Shown: positions 8,160-17,503 of the stretch, piece by piece
Position numbering within the stretch: position 1 is the stretch's first letter
How the letters are laid out: the number at the start of each line of letters is the position of its first letter
Source: JAAYDH01 sp964345825
Lineage (GTDB): Bacteria; Bacillota_I; Bacilli_A; RFN20; CAG-826
Assembly (NCBI GenBank): GCA_964345825.1
Contig: CAYFSI010000005.1
Location: 1-47,558, forward strand
Reading direction: 5' to 3'
Length of the DNA stretch: 47,558 bases
Notes under the pieces: generated by a model
Databases searched by the model: none
The model's input: only the letters and a program-made list of their open reading frames with translations
What the model was told of the DNA's origin: nothing
Program-made: the position numbers and the translations under genes

Positions 8160-10963
8160 TTGAAATAAAAAATCTCTACAAGAAATATGGCGAAGAATGT
8201 GTTCTTAATAATATTAGTTTATCATTTCCTGAAACTGGTTTGATTGCCATCGTGGGGCCTTCAGGTTGTGGTAAAACAACTCTTTTAAATTGCATTGCAG
8301 GTCTATGCAATTATCAAGGGAAAATACGCGTTAATAATAAAAACATCGAAACTTTATCTGAAAGCGAGATGAACCAACTTCGTTTGACTAGTTATGGTTT
8401 TGTTTTTCAAGATTTTAAACTCTATGAATGTGAATCAGTTATACAAAACATTCTTCTTCCTCTCGATGTTGTTAGCAACGATAAAAAGGAGAGAAAAAGG
8501 AGAAAAAGTTTAGATTTAGCGAATGTCGTTGGGTTAAAATGCAAACTTTCCTCTAGCACAAATAAGCTTAGCGGAGGAGAAAAGCAAAGGGTGGCGATTG
8601 CCCGCGCTTTAGTTAACGATCCCAAAATCATTCTTGCTGATGAACCAACAGGAAGTCTTGATATAAGTCATGGCGAAGAAATAATGACAATTTTAGAAAA
8701 GATTTCTCACAAGGCTTTAGTGATGGTTGTTTCTCACGACTTGGGATTGATGAAACAACACGCTGACAAAATTGTCATCATGAAAGATGGTAAAGTGATT
8801 GAAAATGAAGATGGGAAAAAACACAACCAAAATATTTTCTACCCCGTATGTAAAAATAAAGATTGCAAGAAGATAAAGTTTACCATCCCCCTATCATTTC
8901 TTTTTCGCCACTCATTATCAAAAATGAAAAGTCGAAAATGGAGAAATATTTTTACCTGTATGATTATGTCCCTTGGACTGATTGGCATTGGTATTGGAAG
9001 TAGTGCTTCTCAATCAATCTCAAAAAACATTAAATCAGTTTATTCTTCTCTCGTCGATGAAACAAAAATAGTGATTTCATCAAAAGAAAGTAGACCATCC
9101 CTTTATGGGAGATATGCCGGAAGTTATTATGAAGCTCAGGAGATTGCTCGCCAATATTCGGAACTCATAGAAGATGTTGGAACAACTTACTATTGCGACT
9201 TTGAAGGTTTTTTTAAAGATAGTGATGATCTTTATGTTCAAGAAGGCAATTACAACAATCTAATTGAAGGACTTAGTTCAAGAAGCATTAATGAATTTGT
9301 ATGGCTTGAAAAAGCCAAAAATATCTATCCTTCTCCAATCAATTATTTAGAAAATGATGAAGTTGTTTTTGGGTTGACCATCCAAATGATTGAAGATATC
9401 TGCTTTGCCCTTAAGATTGAAAGAACTATTACCTCTTTATCAAACTATTTAATAAATAAACCAGTCACTTTTTATTTTGATTTTGCCAATCATGACTGGC
9501 AATATAGCGATCAACAGTTAATAAGCATGGTGGGTTTTACTCTAGAAAATAAACCAGTCATTTATCACAGTAACCATTTATGGAACGAACATCTTTTTGA
9601 AGATTGCATGAGATTCCCAACCGATGATGGACTCGATACAATCAGCGATGTTCCTTGGAAGTTGAAGAAAATCTATTATTTTGAAACAGGAAATCACACG
9701 GATAAGTTTCTTAAGGAAGCTTTTTTCTCGCCTCTTTTCGATTCATCTTTACTTGAGATTGCAAATACCGAATATTATCCATGGCTATATAAAAATAAAT
9801 CAATAAAAGAACGCACAAGAGTGCTATTTTTCGCTCGAACCAAGGACTCAATTCTTGGGCGTTATGATTCTTACTTTAAGGACAATTGTGCTTATATTTC
9901 CGATGAAATTTATTGTTCATCGGGTGGTTATGCTGCTTATCCATCCTCTTTGATGATAGGCTTTGCCAAGCCAACATATTTTTCTTTTGACTTGAATTTG
10001 CTGAATGAGACGATTGATGGGTTAAGAAAGGCAAATTTGTCGGAAAGTGAATCCTTCAATTTGCCAACAAGCATAACTTCTGGCCACTATAGTCAGACGT
10101 CCCAAAACGGAGTAGTATTTCGCCCTTTATCAATGCCACTTTTAAAAGGTGAAAAACCACAATCCCTAGATGAGATAGTCATCTCGACAAAGATGGCAAA
10201 AACTCTTTTTGGGAGTTTAAGTGTTATTAACAAAAACCTCAATGTCGCTTTTACTTCTTACGAAAAAATTAACCAACAAGGAAATATCATCCGTGACTTC
10301 GTTTTTAGTGAAATAAAAGTTGTGGGATTAATTGAATCACCTAAAGCAATAATCTATCACGAACCATATTGGTCAATTGGTTTTTTTCAATCTCGGCTAT
10401 CAGAAAGTTGCTTTGATCTGCAAGTTGAAACGATTGCTTATAATGTCAAAGATTCTTCGAAGTGCAATCGTTCGATTAATCTTCTTTCGCGAGCCTTTCC
10501 GCAATATTCAATAGTCAATCCTCTAGAAAATATCAATCAAAGCGTTGATCAAATCTGTCATTATATTGAAATTGCTTTGGTAATCTTTTCAATCATTTCT
10601 TTAGTTATCTCCACTCTTTTATTGACGATATCGAACTATCTTCATGTGTATGAAAACAAAAGGGATATTGGTCTTGCGTTGTGCTTAGGAGTGGACAAGA
10701 AAGAAGCTAAAAAGTTTTTGTATTCTCATAGTATTTTGACTGGTTTAATTTCCTTTGGATTATCTGTGATTGAATTAATAATCGTTGATTTCATTCTTAA
10801 CCAAGAGATGTCTTTCTTCACGCGAGTAGAGTTTGAATTCTCCTTTAACCCTCTCAGTTTACTTTATATGTTTGTTGTTTTCTTTTTCGTCTCGATGATT
10901 TCCACATTTTTTATCGCAAGAAAAGTAGCTTCCTTATCGCCACTAGAAGGGTTAAAAAGTTAA
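8156..10963 (+). CDS. ABC transporter, ATPase fused to permease with very large ectodomain (subunit 2)
   Basis: 935-residue partner of the preceding gene, starting inside its stop codon. The ATPase domain has Walker A GPSGCGKTT at 34-42, Q-loop FVFQDFK, signature LSGGEKQRV, Walker B IILADEPTGSLD and VSHD. One transmembrane helix is at about 264-282. It is followed by an extracytoplasmic region of about 515 residues rich in Tyr, Ser, Asp and Asn, then three helices from about 800 to the end. The ectodomain is about twice the MacB size and is not recognised. Both ATP sites look intact. Mechanotransmission-type export or control of a cell-surface process is likely, but the substrate cannot be named. 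Confidence 0.86.
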   Translation: MIEIKNLYKKYGEECVLNNISLSFPETGLIAIVGPSGCGKTTLLNCIAGLCNYQGKIRVNNKNIETLSESEMNQLRLTSYGFVFQDFKLYECESVIQNILLPLDVVSNDKKERKRRKSLDLANVVGLKCKLSSSTNKLSGGEKQRVAIARALVNDPKIILADEPTGSLDISHGEEIMTILEKISHKALVMVVSHDLGLMKQHADKIVIMKDGKVIENEDGKKHNQNIFYPVCKNKDCKKIKFTIPLSFLFRHSLSKMKSRKWRNIFTCMIMSLGLIGIGIGSSASQSISKNIKSVYSSLVDETKIVISSKESRPSLYGRYAGSYYEAQEIARQYSELIEDVGTTYYCDFEGFFKDSDDLYVQEGNYNNLIEGLSSRSINEFVWLEKAKNIYPSPINYLENDEVVFGLTIQMIEDICFALKIERTITSLSNYLINKPVTFYFDFANHDWQYSDQQLISMVGFTLENKPVIYHSNHLWNEHLFEDCMRFPTDDGLDTISDVPWKLKKIYYFETGNHTDKFLKEAFFSPLFDSSLLEIANTEYYPWLYKNKSIKERTRVLFFARTKDSILGRYDSYFKDNCAYISDEIYCSSGGYAAYPSSLMIGFAKPTYFSFDLNLLNETIDGLRKANLSESESFNLPTSITSGHYSQTSQNGVVFRPLSMPLLKGEKPQSLDEIVISTKMAKTLFGSLSVINKNLNVAFTSYEKINQQGNIIRDFVFSEIKVVGLIESPKAIIYHEPYWSIGFFQSRLSESCFDLQVETIAYNVKDSSKCNRSINLLSRAFPQYSIVNPLENINQSVDQICHYIEIALVIFSIISLVISTLLLTISNYLHVYENKRDIGLALCLGVDKKEAKKFLYSHSILTGLISFGLSVIELIIVDFILNQEMSFFTRVEFEFSFNPLSLLYMFVVFFFVSMISTFFIARKVASLSPLEGLKS

Positions 10964-10970
10964 AGATGAC

Positions 10971-10999
10971 TTTGTTTTTCTTCTACACGCGTATATAAT
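10971..10999 (+). promoter_or_regulatory. ychF promoter
   Basis: TTTGTT (10971-10976), 17 bp and TATAAT (10994-10999). The -10 box sits in a small palindrome, GTATAT-A-ATATAC (10991-11003). A leader of about 23 nt follows, with only a weak GTGGGTG as a possible ribosome-binding site. Confidence 0.65.
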
Positions 11000-11028
11000 A
11001 TACACGCTATAAGTGGGTGTATTAAATT

Positions 11029-12147
11029 ATGGGTTTGAAAGCAGGAATTGTCGGTTTGCCAAATGTTGGAAAATCAACTCTTTTTAACGCTATTACTAAT
11101 TCCCATGTTGAAGCAGCCAACTATCCTTTCGCGACTATCAATCCCAATACTGGAGTAGTTGCTGTTCCTGATGATCGTTTGGATTTTGTCACAAACTTAT
11201 TTAAACCATTAAAAAGAGTACCCGCTACTATTGAATTTTACGATATTGCCGGATTAGTTCGTGGGGCCTCAAAGGGTGAAGGATTGGGCAACCAATTCCT
11301 CTCTCATATTCGTGAGTGCGACGCCATCGTGGAAGTGGTTCGTTGTTTTGAAGATCCTGACATCGTTCACGTCGAAACAAGTGTTGATCCAATTCGTGAC
11401 ATTGAGATTATTAATCTCGAACTTGTCATGGCGGATTATGAAACTGTAAGTAAAAGAATCGAAAAAATTGAAAATAAAGCTCGCATAATGAAAGACAAAG
11501 ATTCCATTTTTGAAATGGGCATTTTAATTCCTTTGAAGAACGCTCTCGAACAAGGATTGCCTGCCCGGATTGTTGCCCTTAATGAAGAGCAAGAATTGCT
11601 TGTTCAAAATAATTTTCACCTCTTAACCAAAAAACCCATCATTTATGTTGCTAATGTCAGCGAGATGGATTTAGCGAATCCTTCAAGTTCTTCAAATTAT
11701 CAAAAAGTGGTAGAACATGCTCAAAAAGAAGGAAATGAAGTCATACCTGTTTCTTGCCAGATTGAAAGCGAAATTTCCACTCTTCCTAAAGAAGAACAGG
11801 CGATGTTTTTACAAGATTTAAGCATTCGTGAATCGGGTTTAGCTCGTCTCATTAGAGCCACCTATAAACTTCTCAATCTCTCGACATTTTTCACTGTTGG
11901 AGCGGATGAATGTCGCGCTTGGACATTCAAAAATGGAATGTCAGCACCTGAATGCGCTGGTATCATACACACCGATTTTCAAAGAGGTTTCATCTGTGCT
12001 GAAGTTTATTCCTACGATGATATTCACTCTCTTGGAAGCGAAAGCGCTATCAAAGAGGCTGGCAAATTAAAAACCCAAGGAAAAGGCTACTATCCAAAAG
12101 ATGGAGACATTATGTTTTTCAAGTTCAATGTCTCAGGAAAGAAGTAA
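11029..12147 (+). CDS. ychF: Redox-regulated ATPase YchF (Obg family)
   Basis: 372 residues, close to the family norm of about 365. The P-loop is GLPNVGKST at 8-16. The G4 position reads NVSE (in YVANVSEMD) rather than NKxD, the hallmark of YchF/OLA1 proteins, which prefer ATP to GTP. The C-terminal TGS-like domain includes the sequence AGIIHTDFQRGFICAEV. YchF binds ribosomes and is a negative factor in oxidative stress in E. coli. The gene stands at the head of a transcript that continues into ispF after a 1-nt gap. Confidence 0.96.
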   Translation: MGLKAGIVGLPNVGKSTLFNAITNSHVEAANYPFATINPNTGVVAVPDDRLDFVTNLFKPLKRVPATIEFYDIAGLVRGASKGEGLGNQFLSHIRECDAIVEVVRCFEDPDIVHVETSVDPIRDIEIINLELVMADYETVSKRIEKIENKARIMKDKDSIFEMGILIPLKNALEQGLPARIVALNEEQELLVQNNFHLLTKKPIIYVANVSEMDLANPSSSSNYQKVVEHAQKEGNEVIPVSCQIESEISTLPKEEQAMFLQDLSIRESGLARLIRATYKLLNLSTFFTVGADECRAWTFKNGMSAPECAGIIHTDFQRGFICAEVYSYDDIHSLGSESAIKEAGKLKTQGKGYYPKDGDIMFFKFNVSGKK

Positions 12148-12148
12148 T

Positions 12149-12622
12149 ATGAAAATTGGTTTTGCAAGCGATATTCATCAATTGGTTCCTAACCGGAAAC
12201 TAATTCTCGCGGGAGTAGTTGTCCCCGCACCTTTTGGTGAACTTGCTCATTCCGATGGAGACGTGGTTTTTCATGCTGTTTCGGAAGCTATTTTGGGGGC
12301 ATTGGCTCTCGGAGATTTAGGCGACCATTTTCCAACCTCGGATTCGAAATACAAAGACATTGATAGCGCAAAACTTGTTGCTCATGTTGCAAAACTAATG
12401 AGTGACCTTGGTTACCGTGTTGGAAATATCGATGTTTCAATTCGCTTAGAAGAACCAAAACTCAAGGACTATAAAATTATGATGAGAAGCAATCTTTCTC
12501 GGTTGCTGAATATCGATATTTCTTGCGTTTCAATTAAAGCCGGAACCAACGAAAAAATGGATTCTATTGGCCAAAAAAAAGCCGTTCAGGCAGACGCAAT
12601 CGTATTATTGGAGGGGAAATAA
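12149..12622 (+). CDS. ispF: 2-C-methyl-D-erythritol 2,4-cyclodiphosphate synthase
   Basis: Fifth enzyme of the MEP isoprenoid pathway, converting CDP-ME 2-phosphate to MEcPP. 157 residues, normal for the family. The zinc-binding Asp and His are in SDIHQL near the N terminus, and the third ligand lies in LAHSDGDVVFHAV. AGTNEKMDSIGQKKAVQADA is the C-terminal cytidine-binding part. The ATG at 12149 is chosen for its AGGAAAG site; an upstream in-frame ATG at 12101 would overlap ychF. The only IspD-family gene in the window (at 17.5 kb) sits with tarJ, so a separate ispD probably lies elsewhere. Confidence 0.95.
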   Translation: MKIGFASDIHQLVPNRKLILAGVVVPAPFGELAHSDGDVVFHAVSEAILGALALGDLGDHFPTSDSKYKDIDSAKLVAHVAKLMSDLGYRVGNIDVSIRLEEPKLKDYKIMMRSNLSRLLNIDISCVSIKAGTNEKMDSIGQKKAVQADAIVLLEGK

Positions 12623-12623
12623 C

Positions 12624-12651
12624 TTGTCTTATACTTTTCTATAAGTATAAT
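12624..12651 (+). promoter_or_regulatory. argS promoter, very short leader
   Basis: TTGTCT (12624-12629), 16 bp and TATAAT (12646-12651). The ATG follows after 14 nt, so the predicted leader is only about 7-8 nt. It has no Shine-Dalgarno sequence and no room for a T-box. Confidence 0.7.
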
Positions 12652-12665
12652 AAAGTGTCAAATAT

Positions 12666-14285
12666 ATGAATATTGAACAACTATTGAAAGATAAGATTCA
12701 GAAGGCTATCAGCGACTTAGGCCAATCGGTTTCTCTTGAAGAAATTGTGATTGAACACTGCAAAGACGCCGCTCATGGCGACTATGCCACCAACATTGCG
12801 ATGAAGAAAAGTCGCCTTTTTGGAAAGTCGCCTCGCGAAGTAGCTCAAGATGTTGTTGATCATCTCGATATGGAGAGCATCGAAAAAGTTGAAATTGCCG
12901 GACCTGGTTTTATCAACTTCTTCATCAAAAATGATTCTCTTCAAGCCATCATTTCTAAGATTGCTGAGCAAGGTGATAACTATGGAAAAGGCGAATCAAA
13001 AAATAAGAAAATTAATGTTGAATTTGTTAGTGCGAACCCAACTGGCGAACTCCATGTTGGACATGCTCGTGGAGCCGCTATTGGAGATTCAATTTGTCGT
13101 ATTTTATCCTTTGCTGGGTATCAAGTGACTCGCGAATACTATATCAATGATGCCGGAAATCAAATTAATCACCTTGCTGAATCCATCCAAGCCCGTTATC
13201 AACAGCAATTAGGAATGGATACACCAATGCCAGAGGATGGCTATCATGGTGAGGATATTAAACATATTGCTTCGCAAATTATCAAAGAAACTGGTGATAA
13301 AGCTTTAACTATGGATGACCCCATTTCTTATTTTAAACAACGAGGAATGACGCTTGAACTAGACAGAATTAAAGAGGACTTACGCGATTTTGGTATTGTG
13401 TTTGATGTTTTTTCAAGCGAATTAAAGGTTCGCAGCAATGGCGCCGTTGAGAAAGAAATTGATTTCTTAAAGCCTCATATTTATCAAGACGGAGATGCCT
13501 TGGTTTTAAAAACGACAGACTATGTTGATGACAAAGATCGTGTTATTAAAAAGAGTGATGGACAATACACCTACTTCATGCCGGACATTGTCTATCATGT
13601 TGATAAACTATCTCGTGGATTCGATTTGCTGATTGATGTTCTTGGAGCTGATCATCATGGTTATATCAACCGTATGAAAAGCGCATTGATGATGCATGGT
13701 TATTCCGCCGATGTTTTAGAAATTGAACTTATTCAAATGGTGAGAATCATCAAAGATGGGGTTGAAATTAAAGCCTCTAAACGAACTGGCAACGCCATAA
13801 CATTGAGGGAATTATTCGAAGAAGTGGGCGTTGATTCAACTCGTTATCTCTTCGCTATGCGCGCAAGCACTGGCCACCTCGATTTCGATATGGATTTAGC
13901 GGTTGAACAAAGCGCGAACAATCCTGTCTACTATGCACAATATGCCCACGCTCGCTTGAGTTCGATTTTAGAACAAGGCAAAAATATTGCTCTCGATTTA
14001 TCGGGAAAAAAACTTGACATGGAAAGTGAAACAGCCTTATTAAAGCAACTATTTCAATTTCAAAGCGTCGTTCAAGATGCCGCTAAAGAAAGAGCCCCAT
14101 ATAAGATTACTAACTACATTCATGATTTAGCGGAAAGTATTCACCACTTTTATACTGAATGTAGAGTAATAGATTTTGAGAACCTAGCAGTCAGCGGTTC
14201 TCGCCTAGCGCTTTGCTTAGCAAGCAAACAAGTATTAAAAAACGCCCTCACATTAGTCGGTGTTAGTGCTCCCCAAAAAATGTAA
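12666..14285 (+). CDS. argS: Arginyl-tRNA synthetase
   Basis: Class I aminoacyl-tRNA synthetase charging tRNA-Arg. 539 residues, within the bacterial range of 540-580. It has the N-terminal Add1 domain, the HIGH-like signature as HVGHARGAAIGD after NPTGEL, the KMSKS-equivalent KASKRTGN, and the DALR anticodon-binding domain at the C terminus. There is no ribosome-binding site; initiation seems to depend on a near-leaderless transcript. rpoE follows after 17 nt with its own strong site. Confidence 0.97.
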   Translation: MNIEQLLKDKIQKAISDLGQSVSLEEIVIEHCKDAAHGDYATNIAMKKSRLFGKSPREVAQDVVDHLDMESIEKVEIAGPGFINFFIKNDSLQAIISKIAEQGDNYGKGESKNKKINVEFVSANPTGELHVGHARGAAIGDSICRILSFAGYQVTREYYINDAGNQINHLAESIQARYQQQLGMDTPMPEDGYHGEDIKHIASQIIKETGDKALTMDDPISYFKQRGMTLELDRIKEDLRDFGIVFDVFSSELKVRSNGAVEKEIDFLKPHIYQDGDALVLKTTDYVDDKDRVIKKSDGQYTYFMPDIVYHVDKLSRGFDLLIDVLGADHHGYINRMKSALMMHGYSADVLEIELIQMVRIIKDGVEIKASKRTGNAITLRELFEEVGVDSTRYLFAMRASTGHLDFDMDLAVEQSANNPVYYAQYAHARLSSILEQGKNIALDLSGKKLDMESETALLKQLFQFQSVVQDAAKERAPYKITNYIHDLAESIHHFYTECRVIDFENLAVSGSRLALCLASKQVLKNALTLVGVSAPQKM

Positions 14286-14302
14286 AAGGAGAAGGAGAAA
14301 AT

Positions 14303-14686
14303 ATGCCAAAATCATTATTAGACCTCACTTATGAATTCATAAGTACCCAAAGCGAACCAGTTTCGTTTGCCAAAATTTACGAATACATCGCAAAAGAATC
14401 CGACCTCACTAAAGAGGAATTGGATAAAAAAATCAGCCGTTTTTACACCAATCTTGTGTTAGACGGAAGATTTGTTACCCTCGGAGAAAACACCTGGGAC
14501 CTTCGTAGCCGCCACACCTTTGATAAAGTTCACATTGATATGAAAGATGTCTACAGTGATGTCGAAGCTGCAGATGACGATGAAGAAGAAGAAATTGAAG
14601 AAAAAAAATATAACGAAATATTTGAAGAGAAAAAAGTCGATGAAGAAATCCCTGCTGATTCTGAAGAGGAAGTTGACACTCTTTAA
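14303..14686 (+). CDS. rpoE: DNA-directed RNA polymerase delta subunit
   Basis: 127 residues in two parts. The N-terminal HARE-HTH fold (about 1-75, containing VSFAKIYEYIA and FYTNLVLDGRFV) is followed by a highly acidic, probably disordered tail of Glu/Asp runs. This is the classic delta subunit of Firmicutes, which raises transcription specificity and RNAP recycling. An AAAAGGAGAAGGAG site precedes the ATG. The stop overlaps the next start by 1 nt (TAATG). Confidence 0.93.
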   Translation: MPKSLLDLTYEFISTQSEPVSFAKIYEYIAKESDLTKEELDKKISRFYTNLVLDGRFVTLGENTWDLRSRHTFDKVHIDMKDVYSDVEAADDDEEEEIEEKKYNEIFEEKKVDEEIPADSEEEVDTL

Positions 14687-15645
14687 TGTTTGAGAAAATT
14701 CTAGAACAAATAAAAAAGTACGATATAATTACCATCTTTGGTCACATCAATCCAGATGGCGATTGTTATGGTGCACAAATCGGATTACGGGATTCTCTTC
14801 GCTTAACTTTTCCTGACAAGACCATTAATGCCGTTGGTAGCGGTGTACCAGTTTTCTTTTCTAAACTTGGTAAACTAGACCAAGTTGATGATGAAACAAT
14901 CGCTAAATCACTTGCCATTTTAGTGGATGGAAACGATCTATCTCGCATGGAAGATCAACGAGTCACTAAAGCATTGGCTTGGGTTAAAATTGATCACCAT
15001 GTTGATAACGGAACTTTCACTGAAGGTTTCTTTGTTGTGAAAGAAGAAGCAAATTCTACCTGTGAACTTGTCACTGATTTTATTCTTGAAGCACAACTAA
15101 AGATTAACAGTATCATCGCGGATGCGCTCTTTCTAGGAATTGTCACTGACACCGGAAGATTTCAATATATTACGGATTATCCAAGGGCGTTCCGCCAAGT
15201 TGCTTGGATATGTGAACAAGGCGCTGATCCAACTGGGCTTAATCGCATTCTCAACATAACCGAGGAAAAATCATTAGGCTTTAAAGGTTTTGCATTTTCG
15301 CACTACCAAAAGACTGATGACGGAGTTATCTATTTGTTAATAAACAAAAAGCAACTCGCTGACTACCACCTTACGGCCAGCAAAGCTGGGAGTATGGTTA
15401 ATTTGATTGGCAATATTAAAGGATATCCCATTTGGGTATTCTTTGTCGAAAACGAAGACGGCACTAGCCATGTTGAATTCCGAAGCAATGGCCCGGCTGT
15501 CCAACCTATCGCTCTCAAATATGGTGGTGGTGGACATGTTCTGGCCGCCGGAGTTACTCTTCCAAACTTTGAGCCATCATTAATCAGCCAAGTAATTTCT
15601 GACTTAAATCAGGCAATTCGAAATTTTAATGAGGAGAACCAATAA
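14686..15645 (+). CDS. nrnA: DHH-family phosphoesterase, NrnA-type nanoRNase/pAp phosphatase
   Basis: 319 residues, the NrnA size. The DHH domain shows GHINPDGDCYGAQIGL, the DGNDLSR motif, the DHH triad itself (KIDHHVDNG) and TDTGRFQY. The C-terminal DHHA1 domain has GGGGHVLAAG. NrnA degrades 2-5 nt RNAs from the 3' or 5' end and dephosphorylates 3'-phosphoadenosine 5'-phosphate (pAp). It is coupled to rpoE by TAATG. A CysQ-like pAp phosphatase gene follows after 3 nt, so two possible pAp-clearing enzymes lie in one transcript. Confidence 0.92.
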   Translation: MFEKILEQIKKYDIITIFGHINPDGDCYGAQIGLRDSLRLTFPDKTINAVGSGVPVFFSKLGKLDQVDDETIAKSLAILVDGNDLSRMEDQRVTKALAWVKIDHHVDNGTFTEGFFVVKEEANSTCELVTDFILEAQLKINSIIADALFLGIVTDTGRFQYITDYPRAFRQVAWICEQGADPTGLNRILNITEEKSLGFKGFAFSHYQKTDDGVIYLLINKKQLADYHLTASKAGSMVNLIGNIKGYPIWVFFVENEDGTSHVEFRSNGPAVQPIALKYGGGGHVLAAGVTLPNFEPSLISQVISDLNQAIRNFNEENQ

Positions 15646-15648
15646 GTT

Positions 15649-16425
15649 ATGTGGGAAAAAGAACTTAAAATCGCTATTGAAGCCGGTCTAGCTGCCCAAA
15701 AGGAAATCCTTGTAATTTACAATCAAAATTTTGATGTCGAAATCAAAGAAGATAATTCTCCTGTCACTTTAGCAGATAAAAATGCTGACAGAATCATACG
15801 TGAGATATTAAATAAAGCATTTCCAAAGTATTCCTTTCTAACCGAAGAAAGTGAAGATGATGTTTCAAGACTTGACAACGATTACGTTTGGATTGTCGAT
15901 CCCGTCGACGGAACAAAAGATTTCGTTGCGAGAGATGGTGGTTTTACAACCAATATTGCCTTATCCTACAAGCATAAAATTGTTGTTGGAGTGGTTGTCG
16001 TTCCACTTACTGGCGAAATATACTATGCTTCTGAAAATCAAGGAGCCTTCTATCGTAACAAAGGGCATGATCAAAAAATCCACGTTAACGATAAAATGGA
16101 TGACCTCACTGTTCTTTGCAGTGTGTTTCATTCAAACGATATCGAACGAGCTCTTATTCAAAAACATTCTGATAAGATAAAACACATTCAAAAATTTGGC
16201 TCTTCATTAAAGCCTTGCCGCATCGCGCATGGATTAGCAGAAATCACATATCGCATGAGCGCTGGGACCAAAGAATGGGACACCGCAGCATGCCAAATTA
16301 TTGTGGTTGAAGCTGGTGGTTTGTTTGTCGAACCAGATGGAAAAGAAATGATGTATAACCGTAAAGATGTTTACAATCGCAAAGGTTATATAGTTGCTAA
16401 TCGCAAAGAAAACATCCTTCTCTAA
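15649..16425 (+). CDS. cysQ: CysQ-like 3'(2'),5'-bisphosphate nucleotidase / inositol monophosphatase family
   Basis: 258 residues of the Li-sensitive, Mg-dependent phosphatase superfamily. Motifs are DNSPVTLADKNADRII, LTEESEDD, DPVDGTKDFV (the metal-binding DPxDGT/S) and EWDTAACQIIVVEAGG (WDxAA). The DGTKDF form, as opposed to DGTxNF, favours CysQ (pAp phosphatase) over inositol monophosphatase. It is translated from GAGGAG in the end of nrnA. Sulfate-assimilation genes are not seen, so the pAp probably comes from acyl-carrier-protein synthase activity; that is inference. Confidence 0.85.
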   Translation: MWEKELKIAIEAGLAAQKEILVIYNQNFDVEIKEDNSPVTLADKNADRIIREILNKAFPKYSFLTEESEDDVSRLDNDYVWIVDPVDGTKDFVARDGGFTTNIALSYKHKIVVGVVVVPLTGEIYYASENQGAFYRNKGHDQKIHVNDKMDDLTVLCSVFHSNDIERALIQKHSDKIKHIQKFGSSLKPCRIAHGLAEITYRMSAGTKEWDTAACQIIVVEAGGLFVEPDGKEMMYNRKDVYNRKGYIVANRKENILL

Positions 16426-16429
16426 TTAA

Positions 16430-16466
16430 AAAAACAGCGTTTAAATGTAAATTGCGCTGTTTTTTG
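16430..16466. terminator. Bidirectional terminator between cysQ and tarJ
   Basis: A 10-bp stem (AAAAACAGCG / CGCTGTTTTT) has U-tracts in both directions and lies between two converging genes. Confidence 0.85.
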
Positions 16467-16468
16467 TT

Positions 16469-17503
16469 CTAAAATTTCATTATATTTTTGCCAATTATTT
16501 TTGTGTTGGCGATGTCTTCTTCGTAGCAGTGATAAATATCGTGGATACTTTTTATTGTTGTTAAGGAGATGACCATTGGTTTAATTGCTTCTTGAAGATC
16601 TTTGTTATCCAATGCCCTTCCAATCCTTTCAAAATCTTGACGGGTGCTACGAGTTATTCCTTTGATGGATAAGCCTTTTTCCAATACTTTGCGGGTATTA
16701 ATATTTGCTCCACCCTCGCTGACACCCATGAGAATGAGATCGGCGCCGACTTGAGCGATATCAATCATTTGGTTAATGGCAGTCTCGCTGAATTTGCCTC
16801 CGACACATTCAATGAGAGTGTCAAAAGGATGATCGTCATAATTGTTTATAGAGAGTGTTTTAGCATCTTTAAACATTTGAAGTTTGCTGGAATCAATTCC
16901 AAAAATTGTGAGATCTTTTTTGTAGATATGACGAATAGCCAAATAAACTACATATGCCATAATTCCATCTCCAAAAATGGCTATTTTTTTTGCTTTTGAA
17001 AAATCAATTCTACGGCATGCTGCGTTAGCGACACTCAATAATTCACTATAAACAGCCACGCTTGGATCCACATCAGGCGAATACTTCACCAATAAAGATG
17101 GCTCACAGGCATAGAAATTTCTTAAAAATCCATCTGCATTACTGCTTCTAAATGTAGCAAAAGGACAATAGTTATTGCCCATATCTTCATTAAAACACCT
17201 TTGATGAGGACAAGTTGGGCATAGAGTAGAATCAATTGAATTAGGAATTAATATTACTTTATCTCCGGGTTTAAAATTTCCTGTCGAATCTTTAACAACG
17301 ACTCCAACAGCTTCGTGAATAGGAGTAAGAGGATATTTATGGTCTAAAAGATATCGATCGCGATTGCCAAGAAAATAGCGGATATCCGCTTTGCATATTG
17401 CCATTCTTTCTACTGAAACTAGAACCTTATCTTGGTAATCAAGATTCTCAATAAATTGTTCCAAGACTCCTGGCGATGTTACTTTGTAATTTACGACAAA
17501 CAT
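16469..17503 (-). CDS. tarJ: TarJ-like ribulose-5-phosphate reductase (medium-chain alcohol dehydrogenase family)
   Basis: 344 residues. Zinc-dependent alcohol dehydrogenase fold with catalytic ligands Cys37 (AICKAD) and His63-Glu64 (HEAVG), a cysteine-rich structural segment (CPTCPHQRC, then NYC), and a Rossmann region IAIFGDGIMAYV. With TarI it makes CDP-ribitol: ribulose-5-P is reduced to ribitol-5-P, then activated with CTP. It overlaps the tarI stop by 1 nt (TAATG), the conserved tarI-tarJ arrangement of teichoic-acid loci. The TarJ identity rests on this context plus the overall sequence. Confidence 0.85.
   Translation of the reverse strand: MFVVNYKVTSPGVLEQFIENLDYQDKVLVSVERMAICKADIRYFLGNRDRYLLDHKYPLTPIHEAVGVVVKDSTGNFKPGDKVILIPNSIDSTLCPTCPHQRCFNEDMGNNYCPFATFRSSNADGFLRNFYACEPSLLVKYSPDVDPSVAVYSELLSVANAACRRIDFSKAKKIAIFGDGIMAYVVYLAIRHIYKKDLTIFGIDSSKLQMFKDAKTLSINNYDDHPFDTLIECVGGKFSETAINQMIDIAQVGADLILMGVSEGGANINTRKVLEKGLSIKGITRSTRQDFERIGRALDNKDLQEAIKPMVISLTTIKSIHDIYHCYEEDIANTKIIGKNIMKF

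Noticed and set aside
12623..12665. T-box regulation of argS
   Set aside because: The promoter ends 14 nt before the ATG, so there is no leader that could hold a T-box.
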